From NCBI GenBank assembly GCA_026394695.1, contig JAPKXT010000179.1, positions 1-25,588 of the forward strand: a DNA stretch of 25,588 nucleotides, given 5' to 3'. This document shows, one piece after another, positions 1-8,409 of this stretch. A program made the translations under genes and the position numbers. Positions within the stretch are counted from its first letter, which is position 1. Each line of letters starts with the position of its first letter. This DNA is from Methanoregula sp. GTDB taxonomy: Archaea; Halobacteriota; Methanomicrobia; Methanomicrobiales; Methanospirillaceae. Below the pieces are notes generated by a model. That model did no database searches, was not told the origin of the DNA, and saw only the letters and a list, made by a program, of their open reading frames with translations.

Positions 1-456
1 TTATTTAGCGGAGGCTATCTCGTTTGAAAAAAAATGGGAGATTTTAAGGGAGAATATGCCAAATTTTTCGGGAAATAACAAGAGAAAACGCTTGAGTGTA
101 TTATTACACTCGAAATCTCTCACGTTATTCGAAATCCTCTAGTATATGCTCTTATTGATCTCCGGATACTGAATCATCTCTCATTAACCAACCATTATGC
201 ATTATCATATTCAGGAAATTTTTTCAGCCCAGTACCATGAACAATTTGGGAGAGGATCTTTCATTTTTTTTGTATTTTAATAATTTTTTCTCTTTTTCGA
301 CGAGCATTGCCATAAAAAACCAGGTAAATTTATTAATATTTTAATAGCAATAAACCATATAATGCTATACACTAAGTGATTTGACTATCAACCTGTTTGT
401 GCCAGCAGGGTGAGTTTCCGAACAAACCAAAAAACTCGTGTAGGTGTTACAAAAAA
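1..456. other. AT-rich non-coding stretch at the left edge
   Basis: No convincing gene is seen here. A perfect inverted repeat with 7-base arms (GAGTGTA at 94-100, TACACTC at 105-111, 4-base loop) is present but has no T-tract after it. Several T-runs between about 262 and 300 could terminate a plus-strand transcript entering from the left. TATA-like AT-rich blocks lie near 328-346 and 357-364 and could drive the gene starting at 457 with a leader of several tens of bases. A short open frame at 2-142 could in principle be the tail of a gene entering from the left, but it is too short to support. Confidence 0.6.
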
Positions 457-1296
457 ATGGACGATTCACACATCCAGCAGGAGATTAACAAATATAAAAA
501 ATTCAAGAAGGTGGATGGTGCCACATACCGGAAGGTAAACCAGTTTCTGCGTAAGAGAACATATATTACCGCCCGGGAATGGGCACTCGCACGATTATGC
601 ACAGATTTCCGTACTTCCGGGGGAGCGGAAATGACCTTTATCGGAAAACATCTTCCGGAACTTGTGCCTTTCATGGAAGACACCTATACGCCGCAAGCGG
701 TCAACCAGGCACGTAACTCATTCAAAAAGAAAGTCAGAAAAGCGAGCGCCACATTTTTCTATGGCGCGATGTGCGGGTTTTTTACCACCGATGAACTTGA
801 TGACCTGCTTTTTGAAGCAAGCGAGGTCGCACGGTTTCTTCTGGAAGTAGAGGGAACAACCCTGGACATTGATGAAGAGATCGACATTGAAGATCGAATC
901 ACCAAAGTCATGAGAAGCGTGGGGGAAGCAGCAAAAACCATTCTCAGGTCACGAGCAGAAGAAGAAGAGTCACCAGATCAACTACCGGTTCCGGTGCCAC
1001 CAAAGCCCAAAGCAGTCAATAGTCCTCATGGTATTCAATCCCAAACTACTGACAAAACAGGGAACGATAAAAAAACCAAAGACCGCAATTCTTTACCCGA
1101 TTCTCATTCACTGAAATCACCCTCGAAAAACGGAGAGATTCTTCCAGCAATCAATAAAAAAATTGCATTAGAAGGATCACTATCAGTGGGGGAGGATACT
1201 TCAGAAGATATCCATAACAACCCGGTCCAGGAACCGGCTATAATAACGACAGTAGTTAAACCAACCACCGATCTTTTAGAGAACCGCGGAGAATAA
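457..1296 (+). CDS. DUF5806 family protein with variable hydrophilic tail
   Basis: The product is a 279-residue soluble protein of unknown function. Residues about 1-165 form a conserved, mostly helical domain with the signature AREWALARLCTDFRT near residues 35-50 and a run about matching pattern, chain integrity and gating by FMEDTYTPQAVNQARN. I recognise this from memory as the DUF5806 family, common in haloarchaea and some methanogens. Residues about 166-279 are Ser/Pro/Lys/Asp-rich, probably disordered, with no recognisable motif. I chose the ATG at 457 because AGGTG at 442-446 is suitably spaced; a longer TTG-initiated frame from 397 adds 20 residues that do not look conserved. A 52-base gap to the MobB-like gene suggests co-transcription. 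No signal peptide or membrane segment is visible. Family call moderately sure, function unknown. Confidence 0.7.
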   Translation: MDDSHIQQEINKYKKFKKVDGATYRKVNQFLRKRTYITAREWALARLCTDFRTSGGAEMTFIGKHLPELVPFMEDTYTPQAVNQARNSFKKKVRKASATFFYGAMCGFFTTDELDDLLFEASEVARFLLEVEGTTLDIDEEIDIEDRITKVMRSVGEAAKTILRSRAEEEESPDQLPVPVPPKPKAVNSPHGIQSQTTDKTGNDKKTKDRNSLPDSHSLKSPSKNGEILPAINKKIALEGSLSVGEDTSEDIHNNPVQEPAIITTVVKPTTDLLENRGE

Positions 1297-1348
1297 CTCA
1301 CTAAATTATCATTAAAGCAATTTAATTTATACCGGGGAGATAAAACGT

Positions 1349-1765
1349 ATGAAAATAATTCAGGTTGTTGGGAACTCAAATTCCGGTAAGACAACATTTA
1401 TTAAAAATCTGATTCCGGAACTAAAAAAAATAGGAAATGTGGCGGTGATCAAACATCTGGGAGACCATACCTATCATATCGAAGAGGGAAAGGATACCAC
1501 CATTTTTTTTGAAGCGGGTGCTGATATATCAATAGGAATAGACTCACAAAAAGCAGTAGTTACGATGCGTAAGAACACCCTGGAGGATATTTTTGGTATG
1601 CTATTCGAACAAGGTATGGATTTTGTCGTAATTGAAGGTTTTAAAAAGCGATCGTTTCCCAAAATTGTCATCGGTAGTTTATCTGCTGATAGGTGCATCC
1701 TTACTAACCCTGCAGTGAGTGAGGTCATCACATCGCTCAATCTTTTTGAAAATTTTTCCCGGTAA
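1349..1765 (+). CDS. mobB: MobB-like P-loop GTPase
   Basis: The 138-residue product matches the molybdopterin-guanine dinucleotide biosynthesis adaptor MobB. It has an N-terminal P-loop, GNSNSGKTT (residues 8-16), a VAVIKHLGDHTYH segment (about 31-43) where MobB proteins carry K-H-x-H-H, and a VIEGFKK segment (about 92-98) typical of the family. MobB binds GTP and assists MobA in attaching GMP to molybdopterin; methanogens use the resulting bis-MGD-type cofactor in formylmethanofuran dehydrogenase and formate dehydrogenase. The protein is slightly short for the family (usually about 160-175), lacking a C-terminal extension. GGGGAG about 10 bases upstream supports the ATG. It sits between the DUF5806 gene and glmM with short gaps, a probable operon without obvious pathway logic. 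No mobA is present here. Confidence 0.82.
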   Translation: MKIIQVVGNSNSGKTTFIKNLIPELKKIGNVAVIKHLGDHTYHIEEGKDTTIFFEAGADISIGIDSQKAVVTMRKNTLEDIFGMLFEQGMDFVVIEGFKKRSFPKIVIGSLSADRCILTNPAVSEVITSLNLFENFSR

Positions 1766-1788
1766 CCATATAACGTAAAGGAGAATAC

Positions 1789-3165
1789 ATGCAATCTGCA
1801 AAATTTCAGAAACGATTGTTTGGCACCAATGGTGTACGAGGTATTGTTGGAAAGGATCTGACTCCGGAGCAGGTAGTTACTATAGGTGAAGCATTCGGAA
1901 CCATGAGAAAAGGATGTATCGCCGTAGGAAGGGATACGAGGACCTCGGGTGAAACACTTGCAAAAGCAATTAAATCGGGTCTGCTTGCAACAGGATGTGA
2001 TGTTGTTGATTGCGGAATCCTCCCGACCCCTGCTCTCCAGTATATTATAAAAGGACACTTTGACGGCGGGGCGATGATAACCGCATCTCATAACCCACCT
2101 GAATATAACGGTGTCAAGATTATTGAGGCTGATGGCACAGAAATGGGTGATGAGGAAACACTCAAGCTCGAACAACTGATATTTGATCGCTCATTTTCAA
2201 CCAAACCGTGGGAACACGTCGGCCACGAAGTAAATGCTCCTCATCTTATCAGGAAATATATCAAATCGATTGTCAATCACTTTCCTCATAAAATAGGATC
2301 AGGCATAACAGTAGTAGTTGATCCGGGATCTGGTCCTGCATGCATTACAACACCACAGATCCTCACCGAAATGGGATGCAGGGTACTCACGATCAATGGA
2401 ATAATGGATGGAACATTTCCCGGACGGCTGCCTGAACCTTCTTTAGAAGGGCTCAGGGGACTGGCAGAACTTGTAGTCACCAGTGGAGCTGCATTCGGCG
2501 TTGCACATGATGGCGATGCAGACCGTGCTGTATTCATCGACGAGAATGGACGATTTGTTGAAGAAAACCAGGAGTTTGCATTGGTGGCCCAACATATTTG
2601 TCACCAGAAAAAAGGGGCGCTGGTTACACCGGTAAGTACATCACAGATGGTGGAGATGGTTGTGAAAAATGAGGGCTGCACTATTACTTACACACCAGTA
2701 GGAAGCATCTATGTTGCGCGAACAATGCGATCACTTATTGAGAGAGGAAAAGGGGTGGTTTTTGGGGGCGAAGGAAACGGGGGACTCATTTTCCCCGAAC
2801 ACCAGTTCTGCCGCGATGGCGGCATGACAGCCGCAATGATGGTTTTTATTCTTGCTTCAAATGGGCAACAACTTTCGGCACTGATAAACAAATTGCCGGG
2901 ACGATTTTTGATCAAGGACAAAATCAGTACACCCCATGGAACAAAAATACTTGAATTCCTCAAAACGGCATATTCTCAGGATAAAATAGACCAGACAGAT
3001 GGCATAAAAATCTTCAGGAACAATTCGTGGGCGCTCGTACGTGCCTCCGGAACGGAGCCTATTATCCGGATTTTGGTAGATTCTGAAGATCGTAAGAGCG
3101 GGGAGATTTTTCATAAAGAATTGATGGACCGTATTTCTACAATTACAAAAAAACAGGTTACTTAA
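1789..3165 (+). CDS. glmM: Phosphoglucosamine mutase (alpha-D-phosphohexomutase family)
   Basis: The 458-residue protein has all four landmarks of the phosphohexomutase superfamily: the phosphoserine loop TASHNP with Ser100, the metal-binding loop DGDADR (241-246), the sugar-binding loop GGEGNGG (326-332) and the C-terminal phosphate-binding loop RASGTEP (418-424). The GEGNGG form of the sugar loop is typical of archaeal GlmM/phosphomannomutase-type enzymes. The likely reaction is glucosamine-6-phosphate to glucosamine-1-phosphate, feeding UDP-GlcNAc for surface glycans; phosphomannomutase activity cannot be excluded from sequence. The length is normal for the family. AGGAGAA just upstream supports the ATG, and the 23-base gap to the preceding gene fits an operon. 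The enzyme is cytoplasmic. Nothing looks broken. Confidence 0.9.
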   Translation: MQSAKFQKRLFGTNGVRGIVGKDLTPEQVVTIGEAFGTMRKGCIAVGRDTRTSGETLAKAIKSGLLATGCDVVDCGILPTPALQYIIKGHFDGGAMITASHNPPEYNGVKIIEADGTEMGDEETLKLEQLIFDRSFSTKPWEHVGHEVNAPHLIRKYIKSIVNHFPHKIGSGITVVVDPGSGPACITTPQILTEMGCRVLTINGIMDGTFPGRLPEPSLEGLRGLAELVVTSGAAFGVAHDGDADRAVFIDENGRFVEENQEFALVAQHICHQKKGALVTPVSTSQMVEMVVKNEGCTITYTPVGSIYVARTMRSLIERGKGVVFGGEGNGGLIFPEHQFCRDGGMTAAMMVFILASNGQQLSALINKLPGRFLIKDKISTPHGTKILEFLKTAYSQDKIDQTDGIKIFRNNSWALVRASGTEPIIRILVDSEDRKSGEIFHKELMDRISTITKKQVT

Positions 3166-3273
3166 TCATCTGATATCCAGACAATCAGGACAATAATGTT
3201 TAAATCCACCTTTACCAGAATATCATTTTTACCGGATGAAAATTCGAAAAATATTTAAAAATTTTGTCGTTTT

Positions 3274-3407
3274 TTAAATTTAGTTTATAATATTGGCGAG
3301 ATTATGGAGAAAGTCGATAATTTTGGTTTATTATTACGATATAAATTAAATTTAAGCGTAAATAATATCAAAAAATTCATTACTATTTGGGTTAAATTGA
3401 GTTTAAC
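3274..3407. promoter_or_regulatory. Three AT-rich related motifs upstream of the helical-repeat gene
   Basis: Within the gap before the gene at 3438, a related sequence appears three times: TTAAATTTAGTTTATAA at 3274-3290, ATTAAATTTAAGCGTAAAT around 3345-3363, and GTTAAATTGAGTTTAAC at 3391-3407. The last is an inverted repeat with 6-base arms (GTTAAA/TTTAAC). They could be binding sites for one regulator, but AT-rich sequence makes chance resemblance easy. Confidence 0.3.
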
Positions 3408-3437
3408 AACCCATAGTCTGATACCTGTGATATAAGA

Positions 3438-6400
3438 ATGGTCAGTTCTCCGGAAATTGTCAGGAAGGTTCAACAGGCACTATCGCCAGAGGATTGGAAA
3501 GTCGTCGAGTCGTGCATAGCGGAAATCCATCAGGGACATGGACGACGGGCACAAAAGACACTTATAAATGATATTTACAACCATATCACAAATTACTCTT
3601 TTAAAAATAATAAACCGGAACTGTTACTTGCACTCCCGGATCTCCCCAATAATGATATTGACAGATTATTCTCTCAAATAATACAGAAATACATCACAAC
3701 AAAGGATGAAAAATGGTTGAAATCTGTTTTTACCCTATCGGAAACGTTAGGTAAAAAAAGTTACCAGTCGCGGGTATTTGCTATGATGGCACAAACCCTC
3801 ATCGACGCTGGTGTTTCTGAGGCGAATGCAGGATTCATCAATTCCGGAATGATCCTGCTTGAACGGATCAGTTTCCGAAAATATCGTTCAGATATTATGA
3901 TCGATATTATTCCTCTTCTGATTGAATGGGCAGTTGCCACCCGGGACGAGACTCTCCTCAGGAGATCACATCTTCTCACCGAAGAAATTAGTGATATTTC
4001 AAAACGTGCGGTATTACATGCAGAACTTGCACAAGCATTGGCGACAATCGCCATTCTTGAAAAGAACCGGGTATTATTCTTTGACAGCATCCATAATGCT
4101 GCCAGGATCCACCAGAAGATCCGAAGGCAGGCATGTATTTCATCTATTGTTGAAAAGGGAGCGAGATCTGTCTTTGGAAAAGAACTATTGGATATTGCCC
4201 TTTTCATACAAAATTTTGATGATCTTTCAAAAGAAGGACAACTTGAAATTGTCGGTGCGCTGACTGAACAGGTATTGGAGCGGGTAAAGGATAAATCCCA
4301 GATTATCACTATCCTTCAGACTCTTTGCGAAAGGATGCCTTTTGTATCCAATACCCTTGTTATCTATCTCCTTAAAAAAGCAGAAGTATCGGGAGATTTG
4401 TGGTACCTTTCCGCTGCGATAACACTTCACCAGATTTTTTTGGAAAATGAGGCATATCCCCTTCGGGAACTGGTCCGTGCCGGTGTTTCTGTTGCCAAAC
4501 GATCAAACAATATGCCCGTCCTGTCAGATCTGATTCCCATTATTGATAAGAATAGCAATCCGGTCTTTTTATCGCGTATATACCTTCAGTTTTCCCAGAT
4601 TATGCTTTCTTCAGGGGATTTTAGCTCTGCTCTCGATATATTCAGAAAAATCGGCCATGAAACAGAAAACCTTCCCCAATTTGGAGACTGCCTCACACTC
4701 CTCCTTAAAACCGGGATTTTGGAAGATGGCATACTTCTGGTCAACGAGATGATCCTTAAACGACTGAATACTGATATCATATATAATTCAATATACCGGG
4801 CCGTTATTGAATTGAGTTCGGATAATCCATTTGAGGACATAATTTCCCATACACAATCAATCAATGATCTCATCTTGCACCATCCCCGGCGCGACCAACT
4901 CCTTTTAGAAAGTATTACAATTCTTGTTGACCGTGGATTTCTCGAATTGCACGATCCGGGAATCCTGATACAAATAGCCGAATCGATAAAGGATCAGCCT
5001 CTCAAGGAGCAGGCTATATCAAATATTGTTATTCAAATCGCAAAAATTGGTGTCCAGATTAAAAACCGTGATTATCTCCAAAGGGCTGTCGGCCTAACAG
5101 GTGAGATAAATGATCAGGACACCCGCTCTATAACCCTGAGTAGTATTATCGATGAAGCTTCAATTCTTGCCGCACAACAAGGGGATCTCAACCTTCTTTT
5201 AAGAATGAGAGTATGGAGTATCTCCCTTCTGGAAAATAACCTTGCCGCAAATGCGATGGCAAATATTATTGGGGGGATAATAAAATATGCAATCGATAAA
5301 CATTCTCCAGATGCACTCGAAGAAGCATATCAGATAGCAAAAGATATCGGCGATCCGGCATTAAAAACCCAACAATTCGAAAGGATTGCAGAGTGTTTCG
5401 TAACAATCGGGTGTACCCTGGTAAAAGAGCTGAAATCCCATAGAGATCCTGATGCTTTTGCTTCAGAGTTATACCCGTTTGAATGGGGATTGTCAATAAT
5501 AAAAGAGAACATCAAGATACCGTGGATTTCGCTGAAAATTGCCGGAATTATTGATATTATCCTATCATATTCACGCATCAGTAATAACCCGGATTATGCC
5601 ATTCCCCTGGCAATGTTCTCTGCAGAAATAAAAAATCCTTTGGAAAGAGACGCCATGATGTCACGGATCATCTCGAATCTTAACGAGAACATCACGTACC
5701 CGGACTCAACAGATCCTTATGAGATTATGACTTTTCTCCTGAAGAGAAATGAGTATTCAACATCAAACCCGGTTATGATCAATCTGATTTTTTACTTTCT
5801 CCAGTTAATCAATGATACGTATGTCAAACTGACCGGATTATGCAATCTTGCAGCCTCATCTATTAAACTACATGAAATCGATCGTGCACGGGAGATTTTG
5901 GATGATGTTAGTCTTTCACTCAACAAAATTCCGGCAGAATTCCAGAAAATCCTGATACTTTCTGATCTTACTCTGTTGTTTTGTACTATCGATCCGGACA
6001 AAGCAAAAAAATGCCTTGATGATGCGATCCTGCGGTTAGATAACGTTGAATCCGATAAAAATTCGATGACTCGCAAACGGATTGTATTAGCGATTGTCCA
6101 ACTCAACATGGTGATGCCTGACAGCGAATTAATCAGCGTTGCATCAGAAGTGGCATCAAAAATTGCAGATCCGGTTGAATATGTAGATTCGCTAATTTCT
6201 GTGTTCAGCATGATCAAAAATGACCGGAATCAATGTAGAATACTATTAACACAGCTGGCAGAAGCGGTCGAAAGGATTCCTTCACCGTATGAAAAAGCAT
6301 CAGCCCTCCTTGATATCATTCCGCTTGCACTACAAAACTCAGAGGATGATACACCCGTGATCCTGCTTAAGAAAGCAGATGCATTAACCAGAAAGATAAA

Positions 6401-6995
6401 CATTCAACAAATTGCTGATACAATCCGTGACAAGATCGCACAGATGTTTTGTATTCTTTACCATAAACACAAGAATATAACCTATCTTAACAGTGCGATA
6501 GAGATCACAAAAACAATCGAAAATGACGAAATACGACTCCATCGCCTCATGAAGATGGGGTATAAAGAGTCTGGTGAAGGATCTCCCCAATATGAAAAAA
6601 TCAAGTCCCTGTTTGAGAAAATTATTGAAGAAGGTGCCCATCCGAATCAGATCGCATCACTTGAAAAACTGATTCGTTCCGTCGCGGATCGTGGAAAAGA
6701 GGCGATCTTATTCTCTGACCTTGCAGTAATGTTCAGGAAAGAAGGCGCTGAAAAAATATCGAACCGGATGTTGCAGAGTGCCATTAAAGAGTCCCGGATA
6801 ATCCGACCGCTATCCAGGCGAGCTTTTGTCATGTGTGAGATTGCAATGAAGACCTATGCATCCGGTTGTGAGAGGGAGGCGCAAGAGGTGCTTGACCTTG
6901 CAATAGATGCTGCAACGAATATCCGTCAGTCATCATTACGGGATGAAGTATTTGATGAACTTGGACTTGCAATAAAACTTATGCAGGGGATGTAA
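3438..6995 (+). CDS. Giant alpha-helical repeat protein (TPR/HEAT-like solenoid), function unknown
   Basis: I do not recognise a named family. The 1185-residue protein is almost wholly built from degenerate helical-hairpin units of roughly 35-45 residues: a helix with Leu-x-x-Ala spacing, then Ile-x-Asp/Glu, then Arg and a second helix. Clear examples lie near residues 168-200 (TLLRRSHLLTEEISDISKRA), 541-575 (YLQRAVGLTGEINDQDTRS) and 1011-1045 (YLNSAIEITKTIENDEIRL). This predicts an elongated alpha-solenoid scaffold like TPR, SEL1 or HEAT proteins. There is no signal peptide, membrane segment, enzyme motif or NTP-binding loop, so it is probably cytoplasmic and binds partners. GTGAT at 3427-3431 is well placed before the ATG. 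The acylphosphatase gene begins two bases after the stop, so the two are translationally coupled. Composition (about 42% G+C in a hand-counted line) is like its neighbours. Confidence 0.85.
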   Translation: MVSSPEIVRKVQQALSPEDWKVVESCIAEIHQGHGRRAQKTLINDIYNHITNYSFKNNKPELLLALPDLPNNDIDRLFSQIIQKYITTKDEKWLKSVFTLSETLGKKSYQSRVFAMMAQTLIDAGVSEANAGFINSGMILLERISFRKYRSDIMIDIIPLLIEWAVATRDETLLRRSHLLTEEISDISKRAVLHAELAQALATIAILEKNRVLFFDSIHNAARIHQKIRRQACISSIVEKGARSVFGKELLDIALFIQNFDDLSKEGQLEIVGALTEQVLERVKDKSQIITILQTLCERMPFVSNTLVIYLLKKAEVSGDLWYLSAAITLHQIFLENEAYPLRELVRAGVSVAKRSNNMPVLSDLIPIIDKNSNPVFLSRIYLQFSQIMLSSGDFSSALDIFRKIGHETENLPQFGDCLTLLLKTGILEDGILLVNEMILKRLNTDIIYNSIYRAVIELSSDNPFEDIISHTQSINDLILHHPRRDQLLLESITILVDRGFLELHDPGILIQIAESIKDQPLKEQAISNIVIQIAKIGVQIKNRDYLQRAVGLTGEINDQDTRSITLSSIIDEASILAAQQGDLNLLLRMRVWSISLLENNLAANAMANIIGGIIKYAIDKHSPDALEEAYQIAKDIGDPALKTQQFERIAECFVTIGCTLVKELKSHRDPDAFASELYPFEWGLSIIKENIKIPWISLKIAGIIDIILSYSRISNNPDYAIPLAMFSAEIKNPLERDAMMSRIISNLNENITYPDSTDPYEIMTFLLKRNEYSTSNPVMINLIFYFLQLINDTYVKLTGLCNLAASSIKLHEIDRAREILDDVSLSLNKIPAEFQKILILSDLTLLFCTIDPDKAKKCLDDAILRLDNVESDKNSMTRKRIVLAIVQLNMVMPDSELISVASEVASKIADPVEYVDSLISVFSMIKNDRNQCRILLTQLAEAVERIPSPYEKASALLDIIPLALQNSEDDTPVILLKKADALTRKINIQQIADTIRDKIAQMFCILYHKHKNITYLNSAIEITKTIENDEIRLHRLMKMGYKESGEGSPQYEKIKSLFEKIIEEGAHPNQIASLEKLIRSVADRGKEAILFSDLAVMFRKEGAEKISNRMLQSAIKESRIIRPLSRRAFVMCEIAMKTYASGCEREAQEVLDLAIDAATNIRQSSLRDEVFDELGLAIKLMQGM

Positions 6996-6997
6996 CG

Positions 6998-7291
6998 GTG
7001 AAGACCGTTGAGATTTTTATCAGCGGAAGAGTTCAGAGAGTTGGATTTCGTGCATGCGTGCGGAGAATAGCCACCGATTTGCATGTTACCGGCACGGTCA
7101 TAAATCTCCCTGATGGCAGAGTTCATATTTATGCAACTGCAGACTCAATGATTCTTGAAAAGTTTATATCAATGATATATAGCTGCCCACGTGCAGTAAT
7201 ACGGGATTTAAAAACGTCTGAAATTCCATGTATGGTGTTGAATGATTTTTCGATCATTAAAGGAGAAGGGCGGATCAGTACCGGACTATAA
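6998..7291 (+). CDS. acyP: Acylphosphatase
   Basis: The 97-residue protein is a normal-length acylphosphatase, a small alpha/beta enzyme that hydrolyses carboxyl-phosphate bonds such as those in acetyl phosphate or carbamoyl phosphate. The catalytic arginine is Arg18 in VQRVGFR and the catalytic asparagine is Asn36 in the G-T-V-I-N-L-P-D-G-R-V stretch; both are present. The usual Gly before VGFR is Arg14 here, a change in the phosphate-binding loop that may alter but need not abolish activity. Translation starts at GTG, two bases after the stop of the large helical-repeat gene, so the pair is probably translationally coupled. Its last 17 bases overlap the convergent cas1 gene. Cytoplasmic. 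Confidence 0.88.
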   Translation: MKTVEIFISGRVQRVGFRACVRRIATDLHVTGTVINLPDGRVHIYATADSMILEKFISMIYSCPRAVIRDLKTSEIPCMVLNDFSIIKGEGRISTGL

Positions 7292-8204
7292 ATTCACGAT
7301 TATTTGTTATTGCATTATAGAGATTATATACCAGTTCATCGATTTTTTCATTATTTATTGAAGTATGGAATAATCCGATCATCTTTTTTATAAGTTCATC
7401 GGTAAGCATACACCGGGTTGGAGTCTGTTCAAAATCAGGAGGGGTAAGAGAATCTCTGGCAACCTGAAACACAACACTATCAATCATTTCTGTTTTTAAG
7501 GGTTCGATCAAGTCCTGTACAAGGCATCCTTTCCCTTCATGCATCAAGCCAGAATCGGGGTCAAGACGGGCGCCGATAACGGACACACAACAATTACCAA
7601 ATAACATCGCATATCCAAATGAAAGCATTGCGTTAATTGGATCTGACTGAGGCCGTATTGTTCTCCTCCTGAATCCAAAATCCGGCGGTGTATTCCGGGA
7701 CATGATCTCATAATACATATCCGTTGTTAACCGGTGCAACCTACGGATTTCATCCAGTTTTATCAGATACTCAAGTTCCGCCTGGGATTTATGGAGAAAC
7801 TGTTGTTCCCCTTCATAGAACAAAGAAGTGTTCTGTATTTCCTGAACATGTTCAATGGCAAAGAGACGGGATTTTATTGCTGCCTGTGCCAGTGCAATAG
7901 CATAACGATGACGTGGGATAGCCTGTTGGATGCTATGCATCTCTGCATCAGTCCTGTCTCCAAATGGCCTGATGATTCCCATTGGGTTACCATCTGGTTC
8001 AAAAAATGAGATATATGCACCATTTTTTATGAGATTTACTATGGTGGATGAGTTGATGGTGTGACCACCGACGATGAGCAGATTTTTTATTGAATCAAGA
8101 GGATATTCTTCGATAGTATTTTTTTTCTGGATGATCAGTTTTTTTTGTGTGGATTTTATATGGGCGCCAAAACCACTTACCGATAACCATGGATAATCCG
8201 TCAC
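7275..8204 (-). CDS. cas1: Stand-alone Cas1 family protein with altered catalytic site
   Basis: The 309-residue product has the Cas1 layout: an N-terminal beta domain (about 1-85) and a helical C-terminal domain (about 90-309) with the signatures RRRTIRPQSDPINAMLSFGY (179-198), LDPDSGLMHEGKG (214-226) and LVQDLIEP (228-235). Cas1 is the CRISPR integrase that inserts spacers. His222 and Asp231 match two metal-binding positions, but aligning to the conserved Glu-Gly element by eye puts His157 (LHRLTTDMYY) where the first catalytic Glu belongs. The start is GTG, preceded closely by a strong GGGGTGA ribosome site. No cas2, cas4, effector genes or repeat array lie in the window. The gene overlaps the convergent acylphosphatase gene by 17 bases. 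I recall stand-alone Cas1 groups without CRISPR in methanogens, which I cannot check here. Family call is sure; integrase activity doubtful. Confidence 0.9.
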   Translation of the reverse strand: MTDYPWLSVSGFGAHIKSTQKKLIIQKKNTIEEYPLDSIKNLLIVGGHTINSSTIVNLIKNGAYISFFEPDGNPMGIIRPFGDRTDAEMHSIQQAIPRHRYAIALAQAAIKSRLFAIEHVQEIQNTSLFYEGEQQFLHKSQAELEYLIKLDEIRRLHRLTTDMYYEIMSRNTPPDFGFRRRTIRPQSDPINAMLSFGYAMLFGNCCVSVIGARLDPDSGLMHEGKGCLVQDLIEPLKTEMIDSVVFQVARDSLTPPDFEQTPTRCMLTDELIKKMIGLFHTSINNEKIDELVYNLYNAITNNREFIVRY

Positions 8205-8326
8205 TCTTCACCCCAAAAAAATATTTCCCACCACTGATCTAATTACTACTCCATTTCCCCTTGATTAAGTCATCGTTTTACGTCATCAGACCGTTCCAGG
8301 ATAGATTCTCCCTTTTTTGTTTAAAA

Positions 8327-8359
8327 ACCGTTTCAATAAATTCGGTGAATTTAAACGGT
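8327..8359. promoter_or_regulatory. Inverted repeat upstream of the aryl-CoA ligase operon
   Basis: ACCGTTT at 8327-8333 and AAACGGT at 8353-8359 form a perfect 7-base inverted repeat with 19 bases between arms. Short TTTAAA blocks sit beside both arms. A TATA-like ATATATTT lies just downstream at about 8370-8377, before the ligase start at 8410. The placement suits an operator or activator site, though this is inference. Confidence 0.35.
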
Positions 8360-8409
8360 AACAAACGCCATATATTTTCTGTCATACAATAGCATAACAG
8401 GGGCAATAC

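Noticed and set aside
94..111. Hairpin as an intrinsic terminator
   Set aside because: The stem is sound but no T-tract follows on either strand closely enough.
2..142. Open frame that could be the 3' end of a gene entering from the left
   Set aside because: Only about 46 codons, AT-rich, with a hairpin inside it and no recognisable motif; an open run of this length is not rare by chance.
397..456. TTG-initiated extension of the DUF5806 gene
   Set aside because: The added residues look non-conserved, and the ATG at 457 has a spaced AGGTG before it.
1474..2175. Long minus-strand frame across mobB and glmM
   Set aside because: It lies antisense to two well recognised genes and looks unlike any family.
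7275..8409. CRISPR array or cas operon near cas1
   Set aside because: No regularly spaced direct repeats and no other cas gene were seen on either side.
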